64,000 nucleotides of DNA from NCBI RefSeq assembly GCF_027587205.1, contig NZ_JAPDOD010000013.1, positions 62,001 to 126,000 on the forward strand, given 5' to 3'. Position numbers and translations under genes: made by a program. This DNA comes from Solirubrobacter ginsenosidimutans. Its GTDB lineage: Bacteria > Actinomycetota > Thermoleophilia > Solirubrobacterales > Solirubrobacteraceae. Below the pieces are notes generated by a model. It was given only the letters and a program-made list of their open reading frames with translations, did not search any database and had not been told where the DNA came from. Numbering within the stretch: position 1 is the first letter of the stretch; the number at the start of each line of letters is the position of its first letter. Positions 37,986-46,287 of the stretch are shown in pieces.

Positions 37986-38765
37986 TCAGGCCGATGCCGG
38001 GAGCTCGGCGGGAGTCTGGTCGCGCTTCGTGAGGCTCAGGAAGACGACGAGCGCGAGGATGCAGCCGAGGAAGAGGTAGCTCGTCCCGGTCGTCCCCAGC
38101 CCGAGCCCGCCGTTCTTGGAGGACTGCGACAGGCCGTCACCGATCGAGGCGCCGAGCGGGCGGGTGAGGATGTAGGCCAGCCAGAAGGCGAGCACGGCGT
38201 CCATCGCCAGCCAGAAGTACGCGGCGGTGATGAGCGCGATGACGCCGCCGAAGATCAGCGCCGAGACCCAGAACCCGAGCGCCAGCTTCTCCGCGAACAG
38301 GTCGCCGGCCGCGGTGCCGAGCGCGAACGTGAACAGGATCGCGAGCCAGTAGAACGCCTCGCGGCGGGTGGTGACGATCGAGTGGATCGAGAGCGTGCGC
38401 TCGCTGCGATACCAGGCGGCGAACGTGGCGGCGAGGGCGATCGCGAAGACGACCGTGCTGATCACCAGCGAGACGTTGAAGCGATCGGTCAGGTTGTCGG
38501 TGATCAGCGTGCCGAAGACGCTGATGAACACCACCGCGAGCCAGTAGACGGGCGGGACGTAGCGCGGCAGCCGGAACTGGATCACGAGCAGCACCCCCAG
38601 CAGCACGCCGGTCACGACCGTCGTCCACGTCAATCCGAAGCCGAGGTTGTCGTTGAGATAGTCGGCCGCGGTCTCTCCGACCGTCGTGCACATGATCTTG
38701 ATGACCCAGAAGTAGAGGGTGACCTCTGGGACCTTGTTGAGCATCTGGCGTGTGGTCATCCGCAT
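37986..38765 (-). CDS. COG4705 family membrane protein (copy 2)
   Basis: A 259-residue paralog of the protein at 33413, with the same landmarks: KVPEVTLYFWVIKIMCTTVGETAADYL at the start (seen as two adjacent blocks), TLSIHSIVTTRREAFYW in the middle, FALGTAAGDLFAEK, and T-RPLGASIGDGL near the end. About eight membrane helices. A degenerate form of the TTCAGG repeat lies 24 bases upstream, against the stop of the histidine kinase gene. Function unknown. Confidence 0.87.
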   Translation of the reverse strand: MRMTTRQMLNKVPEVTLYFWVIKIMCTTVGETAADYLNDNLGFGLTWTTVVTGVLLGVLLVIQFRLPRYVPPVYWLAVVFISVFGTLITDNLTDRFNVSLVISTVVFAIALAATFAAWYRSERTLSIHSIVTTRREAFYWLAILFTFALGTAAGDLFAEKLALGFWVSALIFGGVIALITAAYFWLAMDAVLAFWLAYILTRPLGASIGDGLSQSSKNGGLGLGTTGTSYLFLGCILALVVFLSLTKRDQTPAELPASA

Positions 38766-38788
38766 GCGCCGCAGCGTCGCGCGGAGTA

Positions 38789-38805
38789 CCTGACGGGATC
38801 CTGAC
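38789..38805. promoter_or_regulatory. Degenerate TCAGG direct repeat (site 5), candidate response-regulator box
   Basis: Plus strand CCTGACGGGATCCTGAC; read toward the gene it is GTCAGG-N5-GTCAGG, units 11 bases apart. It lies 24 bases upstream of COG4705 copy 2 and touches the stop codon of the kinase gene. It is less similar to the other four sites. Confidence 0.4.
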
Positions 38806-40091
38806 TACTGGAGCGCCGTGCTCGGAAGGCGCAGCTCGAACGCGGAGCCCGCGACGATGACCTCTCCCCCGGCGGCACGCGCGAGGCGGCGCGAGAGCGC
38901 GAGCCCGAGTCCCGCCCCGCCGGCGCTGCTGAAGCCCGGGGCGAAGATCCGCTCGGCGTCCTCCTCGGCGACGCCCGGGCCGTCATCTGAGACGACGATC
39001 AAAACGTCCGCGCCGGCGCGGCGCACCTCGACGCGCACGTCGTGTTCGGCGTGACGCAGCGCGTTCTCGACCAGCGGCTGGACGGCGGCGATGACGAGGT
39101 CCTGATCGGCACCGACGGTCACCGGTCCAGGCGGCGCGATGACCTCGACCTGCGCGCTCGCGAGCTGGCGGATCGTGGCGGCGGCGTCGGAGGAGCCCGG
39201 CGGGCCCGTGGCCTCGCTGCGGGCGGCGGTGAGCAGGGTGTCGATGACCGCGGCCATGCGATCGGTGCCGGCGAGCACGCGGTCCAGCGCCGCGCGCAGC
39301 TCGGCGTCGCTGCGGTTGCCGCGCAACGCCAGCTCGGCCTCGCCGCGCAGCCCGCTGAGCGGCGTGCGCAACTCGTGCGCGACCTCGGCGGAGAAGCGCT
39401 GCTCGTGCCGCAGCGCGGCGTCCAGGCGCCCGAGCAGGCCGTCGAGCGTCGCGGCGAGCGAGGTCAGCTCGTCGCGGGGATCGCCGAGGTCGAAGCGGCG
39501 GTGCAGGTCGCGCTCGCCCCATTGCGCGGCCTGCGCGGTCATGCTGGCCACGGGTCGCAGCGCGGCGTCGACCGCGCGGCGGGCGAGCAGTGCCCCGGCG
39601 GCCAGCACCAGCAGCGACAGCAACAGCGTTCCGGCCGCGACCAGATGCTCGGTGCGTTCGTAGGCGGCGAGCGAGATGCCGACCACGACCGTCCCGACCC
39701 GGCGCTTGCCGTCGCGGTCGTAGGCGGGGACGCCGAGGAGCCGCGCGCGCTCGTCGATCGAGCGCTCCGTCGGCGTCTTCACGCGGCTCAGCGCCCGCGC
39801 GGTCGCGTATTCGCGATCATCGCCCGGGGGCCGCTCGACGACGCGCCCGTCGAGGTCGAAGACCCAGGCCTGCTGGTCGAGCACCGCGTCCCCCGTGACG
39901 TCGTGCACCGCGAGGCGCGGCCCGCTCGTGTCGAGCGTCGCCAGCTGGGAGGCCGCACGCTCGCGCAGCACCGAGGATGCGTCCGCGCTCAGCCGGTTAG
40001 CCAGCACCAGGTTCAGCGTCACACCGACGATCGCCAGGCCCACGCCCAGCACGCCGAGCGAGGCCAGCGTGACGCGGTTGCGCAGGCTCAC
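38805..40091 (-). CDS. Sensor histidine kinase (OmpR partner)
   Basis: A 428-residue kinase with two membrane helices (about residues 8-30 and 150-172) enclosing an extracytoplasmic sensor of some 120 residues. A HAMP region follows, then the phospho-accepting His in FSAEVAHELRTPLSGLR near residue 240 and an ATPase domain with ENALRHAEHD, DDGPGV and GLGLALSRR. The GTG start at 40091 shares GTGA with the stop of the response regulator. The signal sensed is unknown. Confidence 0.93.
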   Translation of the reverse strand: MSLRNRVTLASLGVLGVGLAIVGVTLNLVLANRLSADASSVLRERAASQLATLDTSGPRLAVHDVTGDAVLDQQAWVFDLDGRVVERPPGDDREYATARALSRVKTPTERSIDERARLLGVPAYDRDGKRRVGTVVVGISLAAYERTEHLVAAGTLLLSLLVLAAGALLARRAVDAALRPVASMTAQAAQWGERDLHRRFDLGDPRDELTSLAATLDGLLGRLDAALRHEQRFSAEVAHELRTPLSGLRGEAELALRGNRSDAELRAALDRVLAGTDRMAAVIDTLLTAARSEATGPPGSSDAAATIRQLASAQVEVIAPPGPVTVGADQDLVIAAVQPLVENALRHAEHDVRVEVRRAGADVLIVVSDDGPGVAEEDAERIFAPGFSSAGGAGLGLALSRRLARAAGGEVIVAGSAFELRLPSTALQ

Positions 40092-40750
40092 CGCAGGACG
40101 TAACCGACGCCGCGCACGGTCACGAGCTCCTCAGCGGCTCCCAACTCGCGCAGCTTGCGCCGCAGGCGCCCGATGTACGCATCGAGCGTATTGTCGTGCA
40201 CGATCGCGCCGTCGGGCCATGCGGCCGCGACGAGCTCACGCCGGCGGAGCACTTCCCCGGGCCGGCCGGCGAGCGCGGCCATCAGGCGAAACTCGGTCGG
40301 CGTCAGCGCCTCGGTCCGCTGGGCGAGCGAGACCCCGTGCTTGGTGGGATCGAGCCGCAGGCCGCCCGACGGGCCGCGGGCTTCGCCACCGGGCGCGCGC
40401 TTGAGCAGCGCGCGGATGCGCACGATCAACTCGGCGAGTGCGAACGGCTTGGTCAGGTAGTCGTCGCCGCCCGCATGAAAGCCCGATAGCCGGTCGGTGA
40501 GCTGGCCACGGGCGGTGAGGAAGAGCACCGGCGCGTCGACGCCGTGGGCGCGCAGGGCCTGGCAGACGTCGCGGCCGTCGGCGTCCGGCAGCCCGATGTC
40601 GAGCACCAGGAGGTCGGGCGGATCGGCGGAGAACGCGCGCACCGCCTCGCGGCCGCCGGAGGTGGCCAGGACCTCGAACTCCTCGTCGCGCAGCGTGCGC
40701 GTGAGCACCGAGCGCAGGTCGTCGTCGTCCTCGCAGATACCGATTCTCAT
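40088..40750 (-). CDS. OmpR/PhoB-type response regulator
   Basis: A 220-residue regulator with a receiver domain (CEDDDD near residue 8, phospho-accepting Asp in LVLDIGLPD near 50, LTARG, and Lys in YLTKPF near 100). The C-terminal winged helix has LTPTEFRLMAALA and AYIGRLRRKLR. ATG 40750 is preferred; an in-frame GTG lies nine bases upstream. It forms an operon with the kinase and is divergent from the DedA gene, with a TTCAGG repeat between them that it could bind. Confidence 0.93.
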   Translation of the reverse strand: MRIGICEDDDDLRSVLTRTLRDEEFEVLATSGGREAVRAFSADPPDLLVLDIGLPDADGRDVCQALRAHGVDAPVLFLTARGQLTDRLSGFHAGGDDYLTKPFALAELIVRIRALLKRAPGGEARGPSGGLRLDPTKHGVSLAQRTEALTPTEFRLMAALAGRPGEVLRRRELVAAAWPDGAIVHDNTLDAYIGRLRRKLRELGAAEELVTVRGVGYVLR

Positions 40751-40801
40751 CGCTGACACCGCTGACCATCATGGCGCGGGAACCGCGACCGCGGGACCGC
40801 T

Positions 40802-40819
40802 GTTCAGGTCGCGTTCAGG
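40802..40819. promoter_or_regulatory. TTCAGG direct repeat (site 2), candidate response-regulator box
   Basis: GTTCAGGTCGCGTTCAGG, two TTCAGG units 11 bases apart, in the divergent region between the response regulator (start 40750) and the DedA gene (start 40845). Spacing and symmetry fit a tandem dimer site of an OmpR-family regulator. Confidence 0.6.
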
Positions 40820-40844
40820 CGCCCCGCGCCAAGGTGAGGGTCCG

Positions 40845-41489
40845 ATGACCGCTCAATTGACCGATTGGATCGCCGCCCACGGCGTCCTCGCCGTCTTCCT
40901 GCTGATGGCCGTCGACGCCGTTCTCCCCGCCGGAGGCGAGCTCGTGATGCTCTTCGCCGGCGCGCTCGCCGCGGGCGCGATCTCCGGCGACCGCATCACG
41001 GTGTTCGGCCACACGCTCTCCACCGGCCTCGAAAGCTTTCTGGTGATGGTCGCGGCGGGCACGCTCGGGTACACCGTCGGCGCGCTGATCGGCTGGTGGG
41101 TGGGTGTGCGGGGCGGGCGCGAGTTGGTCGACCGCCACGGCGGCAAGCTGCATCTCGGCCCGGCACGGTTCGCCCGCGCCGAGCGCTGGTTCGCGCGCTT
41201 CGGCCCGGCCGCGGTGTTCCTCGGCCGGCTGACGCCGCTCGTGCGCTCGTTCGTCTCCATCCCCGCCGGCGTTCTGCGCTTCCCGTTCTGGCCCTACACG
41301 GTGCTCACGCTCGCCGCCTCCGCGATCTGGGCGTTCGCGTTCGCGGGCGCCGGCTGGGCGCTCGGCGACCAGTGGGAGAAGGTGCACAGCGCGTTCCGCT
41401 ACGCCGACTACGCGGCGGTGCTCGCGATCCTCGTCGTGGCCGCGGTTGTGCTTCGCCGCACGCTGTCAGGCCGCGCCCGCACGCGCTAG
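40845..41489 (+). CDS. DedA family membrane protein (SNARE-associated/VTT domain)
   Basis: A 214-residue protein with about five hydrophobic segments. The DedA hallmarks are VDAVLPAGGELVMLFAG near residue 25 (here Pro-Ala-Gly-Gly-Glu), the G-YTVGALIGWWVG segment, FARFGPAAVFLGRLTPLVRSF with the conserved F-x-R-x2-P-x-V-R pattern near 125, and IPAGVLRFP. DedA proteins are implicated in lipid-carrier recycling and proton-dependent membrane homeostasis. GGTGAGGG precedes the ATG at 40845. The TTCAGG repeat 25 bases upstream suggests control by a two-component system. Confidence 0.92.
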   Translation: MTAQLTDWIAAHGVLAVFLLMAVDAVLPAGGELVMLFAGALAAGAISGDRITVFGHTLSTGLESFLVMVAAGTLGYTVGALIGWWVGVRGGRELVDRHGGKLHLGPARFARAERWFARFGPAAVFLGRLTPLVRSFVSIPAGVLRFPFWPYTVLTLAASAIWAFAFAGAGWALGDQWEKVHSAFRYADYAAVLAILVVAAVVLRRTLSGRARTR

Positions 41490-41571
41490 ACCGTCGCGAG
41501 TCAGGGCCACGGAGACAGAAAGGGCGTTCTCACGCGCGCCGATCACCCCGCCCACGGCAAACGTGACACGT

Positions 41572-41720
41572 GGATGGTGAGCGAGCGTCGACTTTCGTGA
41601 GCGGAGCGCGAGAAACTCGACGCTCGCGTCGCGAGCGCGAACCTGATCGACCACGGCGACCGGGACACGGCGTGTGCGCTGCTCCCCCTTCCCCACCCGG
41701 CGCAGTTGACGTCCGTCCCT
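41572..41720 (+). repeat. Dispersed repeat copy B: 60-bp unit plus GCGCAGTTGACG module
   Basis: Bases 41572-41631 match the reverse complement of 14925-14984 with a single difference. The hairpin arms are 41581-41591 and 41617-41627. After 68 unrelated bases comes the module GCGCAGTTGACGTCCGTCCCT (41700-41720, one base longer than 20 when written whole and so quoted here only as its identity), which matches 3923-3943 at 20 of 21 positions. The element fills the 240-base gap between the convergent DedA and FtsX-permease genes, where I see no gene. Confidence 0.85.
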
Positions 41721-41729
41721 CAACACGGA

Positions 41730-44372
41730 TCACAGGTCGCGGAGCGTTTCGATCGAGGGGCGGCGAAGCGCGCGCAGGGTGAGCGTCGCCGCGATGCCGG
41801 TGGCGGCCAGCGAGACAGTGGCCGCTGCCACGAGGTAGAGCCAGGGAACCGCGAGCGTGTCCGGCGGTGGGTCGAAGACGCCGGTCAGCACCTTCACCAG
41901 CACCACGCTCAGGCCGCTCGCGATCGCGGCGCCGAGGGTGAGGCCGACGCCGGTGACGAACGCCGACTCGCTCCACACGAACGCGCCGAGCTGGCGGCGG
42001 CGCGCGCCGAGGGCAGCGGCGATCGCGAACATGCGGCGACGCTCCTGGAAGCCGAGCGCGAGCGCGAGCCCCGTCGCGGCGATGGCCAGGATCAGCGCGA
42101 AGCCGAGCTCGACGCGAGTGAGGCCGGAGAGCTCGACCGCGGTCAGGTTCGAGCCGACCACGCGGCGCGAGTCGGTGATGTCGCTGACCTGGGCGTCGGT
42201 GACCTTGCGGATCCGCTGGGCGACGGTCCTCGGGCTCGTTCCGTCGGTCTGGACGAGGAACGAGCCCACGACGTCGCTCCCGGTGGCCTGGGCGACATGG
42301 TCGGCGTTGGCGACCAGGAAGGAGTCGGTCGGCGCGGTCGGGAACTCCTTGACGATCCCGGCGTAGTGGAACGTGACGGTGCGCAGGGCCTTGGTCCGCC
42401 CGTCCTGGAGCCGTAGGCGCAGCTGATCCCCAGGCTGCAGCTGGAAGTCGTGCACGGTCTCGGCCGCGACGAGGATGGCGTCCGGCCGGCCGGCGAGGGT
42501 CTGCATCAGCGCTGCGGCCGTCCCGCCGCCGAACCACGCGTTCTGGAGCTTGCCGGCCGTGCCGATCGAGCCGGGACGGACGCCGTAGAGGTCCTGGAGG
42601 TCCGCGCCGACGTAGGCGAAGCGGTGCTGCAGCGGTTCGACGCTGCTCACGCCCGCGACGTGACTGAGCCGGCCGGCGTACGCCGGCCCCACGCCCGCGC
42701 CGGGCGATTCGACGACGGTGACATCGGCGCCGTTGGTCAGCCGCGCGTCGACCTCGGCCTGCTGCTGGTAGGTCGCGTTGAACACCGCCGTCGAACCGGC
42801 GAACGCCGCGGTGAGCGCGACCAGCGTCACGGCGCGCGCGAGCAACCGGCTCGGGCGCCCCATCGTGGCGGCGACGGTCGGTGCCAGCCCCGCCGCGAGG
42901 GGGCGTACCGCTCGCGAGAGCCCCGCGCGGCCGCGCCGCAATGCCAGGTCCGCGATCCGGAAGACGAGCAGCCCGGCGCCGAGCCAGATCAGCACCGGTG
43001 CGAGCAGCGCGTACCAGTTGACCGAGACCTGGGCGACGCCCTCGGGCGCGAGCACGAGGTTGTAGCCGCCTTTGGATGCCTGCCAGAAGACCAGGCCGCC
43101 GAGCACGAGCGCAATCACGTCCACGAACCCGCGCTGCCACCACGGCGCCCGACCCGCCCGCCCGACGACCCGCCGCTGGCCCGCGACGGTCAGCTCGCGG
43201 GCGTCACGCCACGCGGGGATCGCGATCGCGCCGGCGGCCACGAGCAGTCCCGCGAACGCGGCTCCGCCCGCCCACAGGACCGCCGCGAGCGTCCCCGCCC
43301 CAAAGCTCGCCGTGCCGAACGTCGTGGCACCGATCGCCCGTGCGGCGGCGAGACCGGCGAGCACGCCCATCACGCCCGCCAGCGCCGCCTCGGCGAGCGC
43401 CAGCCGCAGCAACTGGCGGGTGGTGGCGCCGCGGGCGCGCAGCAGTGCGCCGTCACGCCGTCGCCGGCCGGCGCCCGCGACGGCGATCGTCGCCGTCACC
43501 AGGGCAGCGAGGATCACCCCCGGAAGGCCGAGGAAGAGGAACAGCAGCTGCGCGTAGAGCGCGTCCTTGCGGGCCTGGTCGAGCGCGGTACCGAGGTTGT
43601 CCCCCACGCGCGCGCCGCCGGCGAGCCGCGTCTCGAGGTTCAGCGTCCGGCCGTTGACCGTCGAGTAGGCGGCATTCGGGCTGCCGGGCAGCGAGGCGTG
43701 ATCGACGAGCGCGTGCACCTGGGTCGTCGCGCCGCGCCGCGCGAGCCGGTCGAACGTCGCCTTCGGCAGCAGCACCACGTTGTCGGGCGGGGCCGACGCC
43801 TGCGCGCCGGGCGGCGCGCCGACGGTCTGAAACAGCGAGTCGGCGGTCGGCAGGTCGACGACCCCGTCGACGCGCACCTGCGCCGCCGGGGCACCCGGGC
43901 GGCCGATCGAGATCGTGTCGCCGGGCGCGGCGTGGAGGTTCGCCGCCGTCTGCTGCGCGAGCAGGACGCCCGTCCCGGAGCCCGCGAGCGTCCGCAGCGT
44001 CCCGGGGAACGTCGCGCCGTAGCCGTCCGGAAGGCCGAGCACCTTGCCCGGGCCGGTGCGCTGCGTGGAGCCGCCGGTCGTCGCGGCCAACCCGGTGGTC
44101 GACCCGTAGCCGACCGGGAGCGAGCGCTTCACGCCCGGCGAGCGCTGGACGCCCTGCTCGACCGCCGCGAGCGACCCGCCCGGCTGCACCTCGACCTGCC
44201 AGTCGACCGGCACGCGCGCCGCGGCGCGAGAGGTCATCTTCGCGCTCGTCGACGCGAGGAACGCGCCGATCGAGGCCACCAGCGCAACGCAGACGGCGAC
44301 ACCGGCGGCGGTCGCGGCCAGCCGCGCGCGGCGCTGGCCCAGCAGGCCGCGAAGCCAGGTCAGCGTGGCCAT
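41730..44372 (-). CDS. FtsX-like ABC transporter permease (MacB/LolC-type)
   Basis: An 880-residue permease. It has an N-terminal helix, a large extracytoplasmic domain (about residues 40-270), an FtsX core of three helices, a central membrane region, a second extracytoplasmic domain and a C-terminal FtsX core ending in ALRRPSIETLRDL. The helix before the C-terminal core is followed by QERRRMFAIAAALGARRRQ, the cytoplasmic helix that contacts the ATPase. Such mechanotransmission transporters export or handle lipoproteins or peptides. The start overlaps the ATPase stop by 13 bases. Confidence 0.9.
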   Translation of the reverse strand: MATLTWLRGLLGQRRARLAATAAGVAVCVALVASIGAFLASTSAKMTSRAAARVPVDWQVEVQPGGSLAAVEQGVQRSPGVKRSLPVGYGSTTGLAATTGGSTQRTGPGKVLGLPDGYGATFPGTLRTLAGSGTGVLLAQQTAANLHAAPGDTISIGRPGAPAAQVRVDGVVDLPTADSLFQTVGAPPGAQASAPPDNVVLLPKATFDRLARRGATTQVHALVDHASLPGSPNAAYSTVNGRTLNLETRLAGGARVGDNLGTALDQARKDALYAQLLFLFLGLPGVILAALVTATIAVAGAGRRRRDGALLRARGATTRQLLRLALAEAALAGVMGVLAGLAAARAIGATTFGTASFGAGTLAAVLWAGGAAFAGLLVAAGAIAIPAWRDARELTVAGQRRVVGRAGRAPWWQRGFVDVIALVLGGLVFWQASKGGYNLVLAPEGVAQVSVNWYALLAPVLIWLGAGLLVFRIADLALRRGRAGLSRAVRPLAAGLAPTVAATMGRPSRLLARAVTLVALTAAFAGSTAVFNATYQQQAEVDARLTNGADVTVVESPGAGVGPAYAGRLSHVAGVSSVEPLQHRFAYVGADLQDLYGVRPGSIGTAGKLQNAWFGGGTAAALMQTLAGRPDAILVAAETVHDFQLQPGDQLRLRLQDGRTKALRTVTFHYAGIVKEFPTAPTDSFLVANADHVAQATGSDVVGSFLVQTDGTSPRTVAQRIRKVTDAQVSDITDSRRVVGSNLTAVELSGLTRVELGFALILAIAATGLALALGFQERRRMFAIAAALGARRRQLGAFVWSESAFVTGVGLTLGAAIASGLSVVLVKVLTGVFDPPPDTLAVPWLYLVAAATVSLAATGIAATLTLRALRRPSIETLRDL

Positions 44373-44998
44373 GTCGGCACCTCCAGGGAGAGTCGCCCGC
44401 TGGCCATCTTCCAGCGGGTGTCCAGGCGGGCGGCCACGACGGGGTCGTGGGTGCTGACGACGAGCGCGGCGCCGGCGTGGTCGGCGGCGGCGAGCAGCAC
44501 GTCGATCACCCGCTCGGCGGAGACGTGGTCGAGCTGCCCGGTCGGCTCGTCGGCCAGGATCATCCGCGGCCCGCGAACGAGCGCGCGGGCCACGGCGACG
44601 CGTTGCGCCTGGCCGCCGGAGATCTCCTCGGGCAGCTTCTCGGCGAGGTCGCGCAATTGCAGCCGCTCGAGCGCGGCGAGCGCTCGCGCACGGGCGTCGT
44701 CCTCGCCCGCGAGCAGCAGCGGCAGCTCGACGTTCTCGACGACGGTCAGGGGGTCGAGCAGGCTCGGCCCCTGGAAGACGACGCCGATGGGATCGGCGTC
44801 GCGGTGCACGGTGCCGACGGTGGGCGCGTCGAGCCCCGCCAGTAGGTGCACGAGCGTCGACTTCCCCGAGCCGGACGGGCCGACGAGCGCGATCCGGTCG
44901 CCGGCGCGCACCTCGCAATCGGTCGGTTGCAGGGCGACGGTCGCGGCGGCGCCGCTGCCGAACGTGCGGGCGGCGCCTTCGCAGCGCGCGAGGATCAC
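44360..44998 (-). CDS. ABC transporter ATPase (LolD/MacB-like), second of two
   Basis: A 212-residue ATPase with Walker A GPSGSGKST near residue 40, Q-loop VVFQGPSLLD, signature ISGGQAQR near 124 and Walker B MILADEPTGQLD near 146. The GTG start at 44998 shares GTGA with the previous ATPase gene. A separate, diverged ATPase gene stands directly upstream, so the transporter probably uses a heterodimer of ATPases. Confidence 0.92.
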   Translation of the reverse strand: MILARCEGAARTFGSGAAATVALQPTDCEVRAGDRIALVGPSGSGKSTLVHLLAGLDAPTVGTVHRDADPIGVVFQGPSLLDPLTVVENVELPLLLAGEDDARARALAALERLQLRDLAEKLPEEISGGQAQRVAVARALVRGPRMILADEPTGQLDHVSAERVIDVLLAAADHAGAALVVSTHDPVVAARLDTRWKMASGRLSLEVPTWPR

Positions 44999-45651
44999 GG
45001 CTGCAGCTCTCCGTCGTGCAGGCGTAGCTCGCGGTCGGCGGCCGCGGCGACGGCGGGCGAGTGGGTGATCACCACGACCGCCACGCCCGCGTCGGCCTGG
45101 GCGCGCAGGAGCGCGAGGATGCCGGAGGCGGTCGCCTCATCCAGCTCGCCGGTGGCCTCGTCGGCGAGCACGAGCGGCGGGTCGTTCGCCAGGGCGACCG
45201 CGAGGCCGGCCCGTGCCAGCTCACCGCCGGAGAGCTGGCTGGGACGCGCGCGGGCGCGGGCGGCGATCGCGCAGCGCTCCAGGACGCGGTCGCGGCGCGC
45301 CGGATCGGGCGTTCCGTTGAGCTGCTGCGCCAGCGTGACGTTGCGGGCGACCGAGAGATGCCCGACGAGGTTCGCGTGCTGGAAGAGCAGGCCGACCCGC
45401 GCCGCCCGCACCCGCGCGCGCTCGGCCTCCGGGCGCCGCGAGAGCCGTTCGCCGGCGATGCGCACCTGCCCGCCGTCGGGCTCGTCGAGCCCCGCGAGGC
45501 AGTTCAGCAGCGTCGACTTGCCGGAGCCGGACGGCCCGGTGATCGCCACCAGCTCGCCGGCGTCGACGGCGAGCGAGACGCCGCGCAGCGCGAGCGTCTC
45601 CTCGTCGCCGGCGTGGTAGAAGCGATACAGCCGCTCGGCCTCGAGGATCAT
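44995..45651 (-). CDS. ABC transporter ATPase (LolD/MacB-like), first of two
   Basis: A 218-residue ATPase with Walker A GPSGSGKST near residue 40, Q-loop LLFQHANL, signature LSGGELAR near 142 and Walker B LVLADEATGELD near 162. In its D-loop region ATGELD replaces the usual PTGxLD found in the partner, which may reflect specialisation of one site. The ATG at 45651 overlaps the lipoprotein stop (ATGA). Confidence 0.92.
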   Translation of the reverse strand: MILEAERLYRFYHAGDEETLALRGVSLAVDAGELVAITGPSGSGKSTLLNCLAGLDEPDGGQVRIAGERLSRRPEAERARVRAARVGLLFQHANLVGHLSVARNVTLAQQLNGTPDPARRDRVLERCAIAARARARPSQLSGGELARAGLAVALANDPPLVLADEATGELDEATASGILALLRAQADAGVAVVVITHSPAVAAAADRELRLHDGELQP

Positions 45652-46184
45652 GCCGTCCACCGCAGCGAGTCGGTGACGACCCGCCAGGGATCGACGTTGT
45701 CGGCGCCCTTGGGCCCTTTGAGCGTGAGCACCGCGTGCTCGCTGCCGCGAGTGAAGACGTAGCGCTCGACCGCGTTCGTGCGGGTCTTGCCGGTCACGGC
45801 ATCCGGCTCGCTCTGCTGCTCGAACGTCGCCCGCTCCGCGCTGCCCCCGGTGCGCTTGACCGTGGAGGTCTTCGCCCCGGCCGGCGCGGCGGACGGCGCG
45901 TTTCCCCACGCCAGCTCGATCGAGTTGAGCTTGTCGGTGAACGTCACGACGCTGCCTCTCTCGGTCTGCGACCACCCTTCGGGAACCTTGACCGAGTAGG
46001 GCGCGCCGGGCGCATGGAAGGTCACGTAGGCCTGGTTGTCGGGGATATCGCCGGCGGGGCTGACCTCGGTGGGCGCGGGGGTCGGCGTGGACGTCGATCG
46101 CGCCTTCGGGGTCGACGCGGCGCCGCACGCGGCGAGCGCGAGCGCCGCCCCGGTGGCGAGGACTGCGAGCAGGCGAGATGGCAT
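45648..46184 (-). CDS. Putative lipoprotein with PsbP-like domain, partner of the ABC exporter
   Basis: A 178-residue protein with a signal peptide and lipobox LAAC near residue 20, a Thr/Pro-rich linker, and a folded domain containing PYSVKVPEGWSQTERG and VTFTDKLNSIELAW, which resembles PsbP/DUF1795-like domains. It is the first gene of a four-gene coupled operon with two ATPases and an FtsX-type permease, so it probably acts with the permease outside the membrane. It is divergent from a response regulator gene. Confidence 0.78.
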   Translation of the reverse strand: MPSRLLAVLATGAALALAACGAASTPKARSTSTPTPAPTEVSPAGDIPDNQAYVTFHAPGAPYSVKVPEGWSQTERGSVVTFTDKLNSIELAWGNAPSAAPAGAKTSTVKRTGGSAERATFEQQSEPDAVTGKTRTNAVERYVFTRGSEHAVLTLKGPKGADNVDPWRVVTDSLRWTA

Positions 46185-46228
46185 GCCGGCGACGCTAAGC
46201 AGGACCGGTCACCGTCCCGTCGGCGCCA

Positions 46229-46245
46229 GGTCAACGCCGGGTCAA
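46229..46245. promoter_or_regulatory. GGTCAA direct repeat between divergent genes
   Basis: GGTCAA occurs at 46229-46234 and 46240-46245, 11 bases apart, between the lipoprotein operon and the response regulator at 46288. The 11-base period matches OmpR-family tandem sites, but the unit differs from TTCAGG. It may serve autoregulation; this is inference. Confidence 0.35.
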
Positions 46246-46287
46246 AGTTCGGCGGCGGGGTCGTGGCGCAGGGCTACGGTGAGCGAC

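Noticed and set aside
38750..38830. A terminator hairpin between the kinase and COG4705 copy 2
   Set aside because: No stable stem followed by a T-run was seen; the repeats there are direct, not inverted.
41466..41726. An 86-residue minus-strand open frame in the gap after DedA
   Set aside because: It runs through the 60-bp repeat and the DedA end, lacks a ribosome-binding site and has no recognisable pattern.
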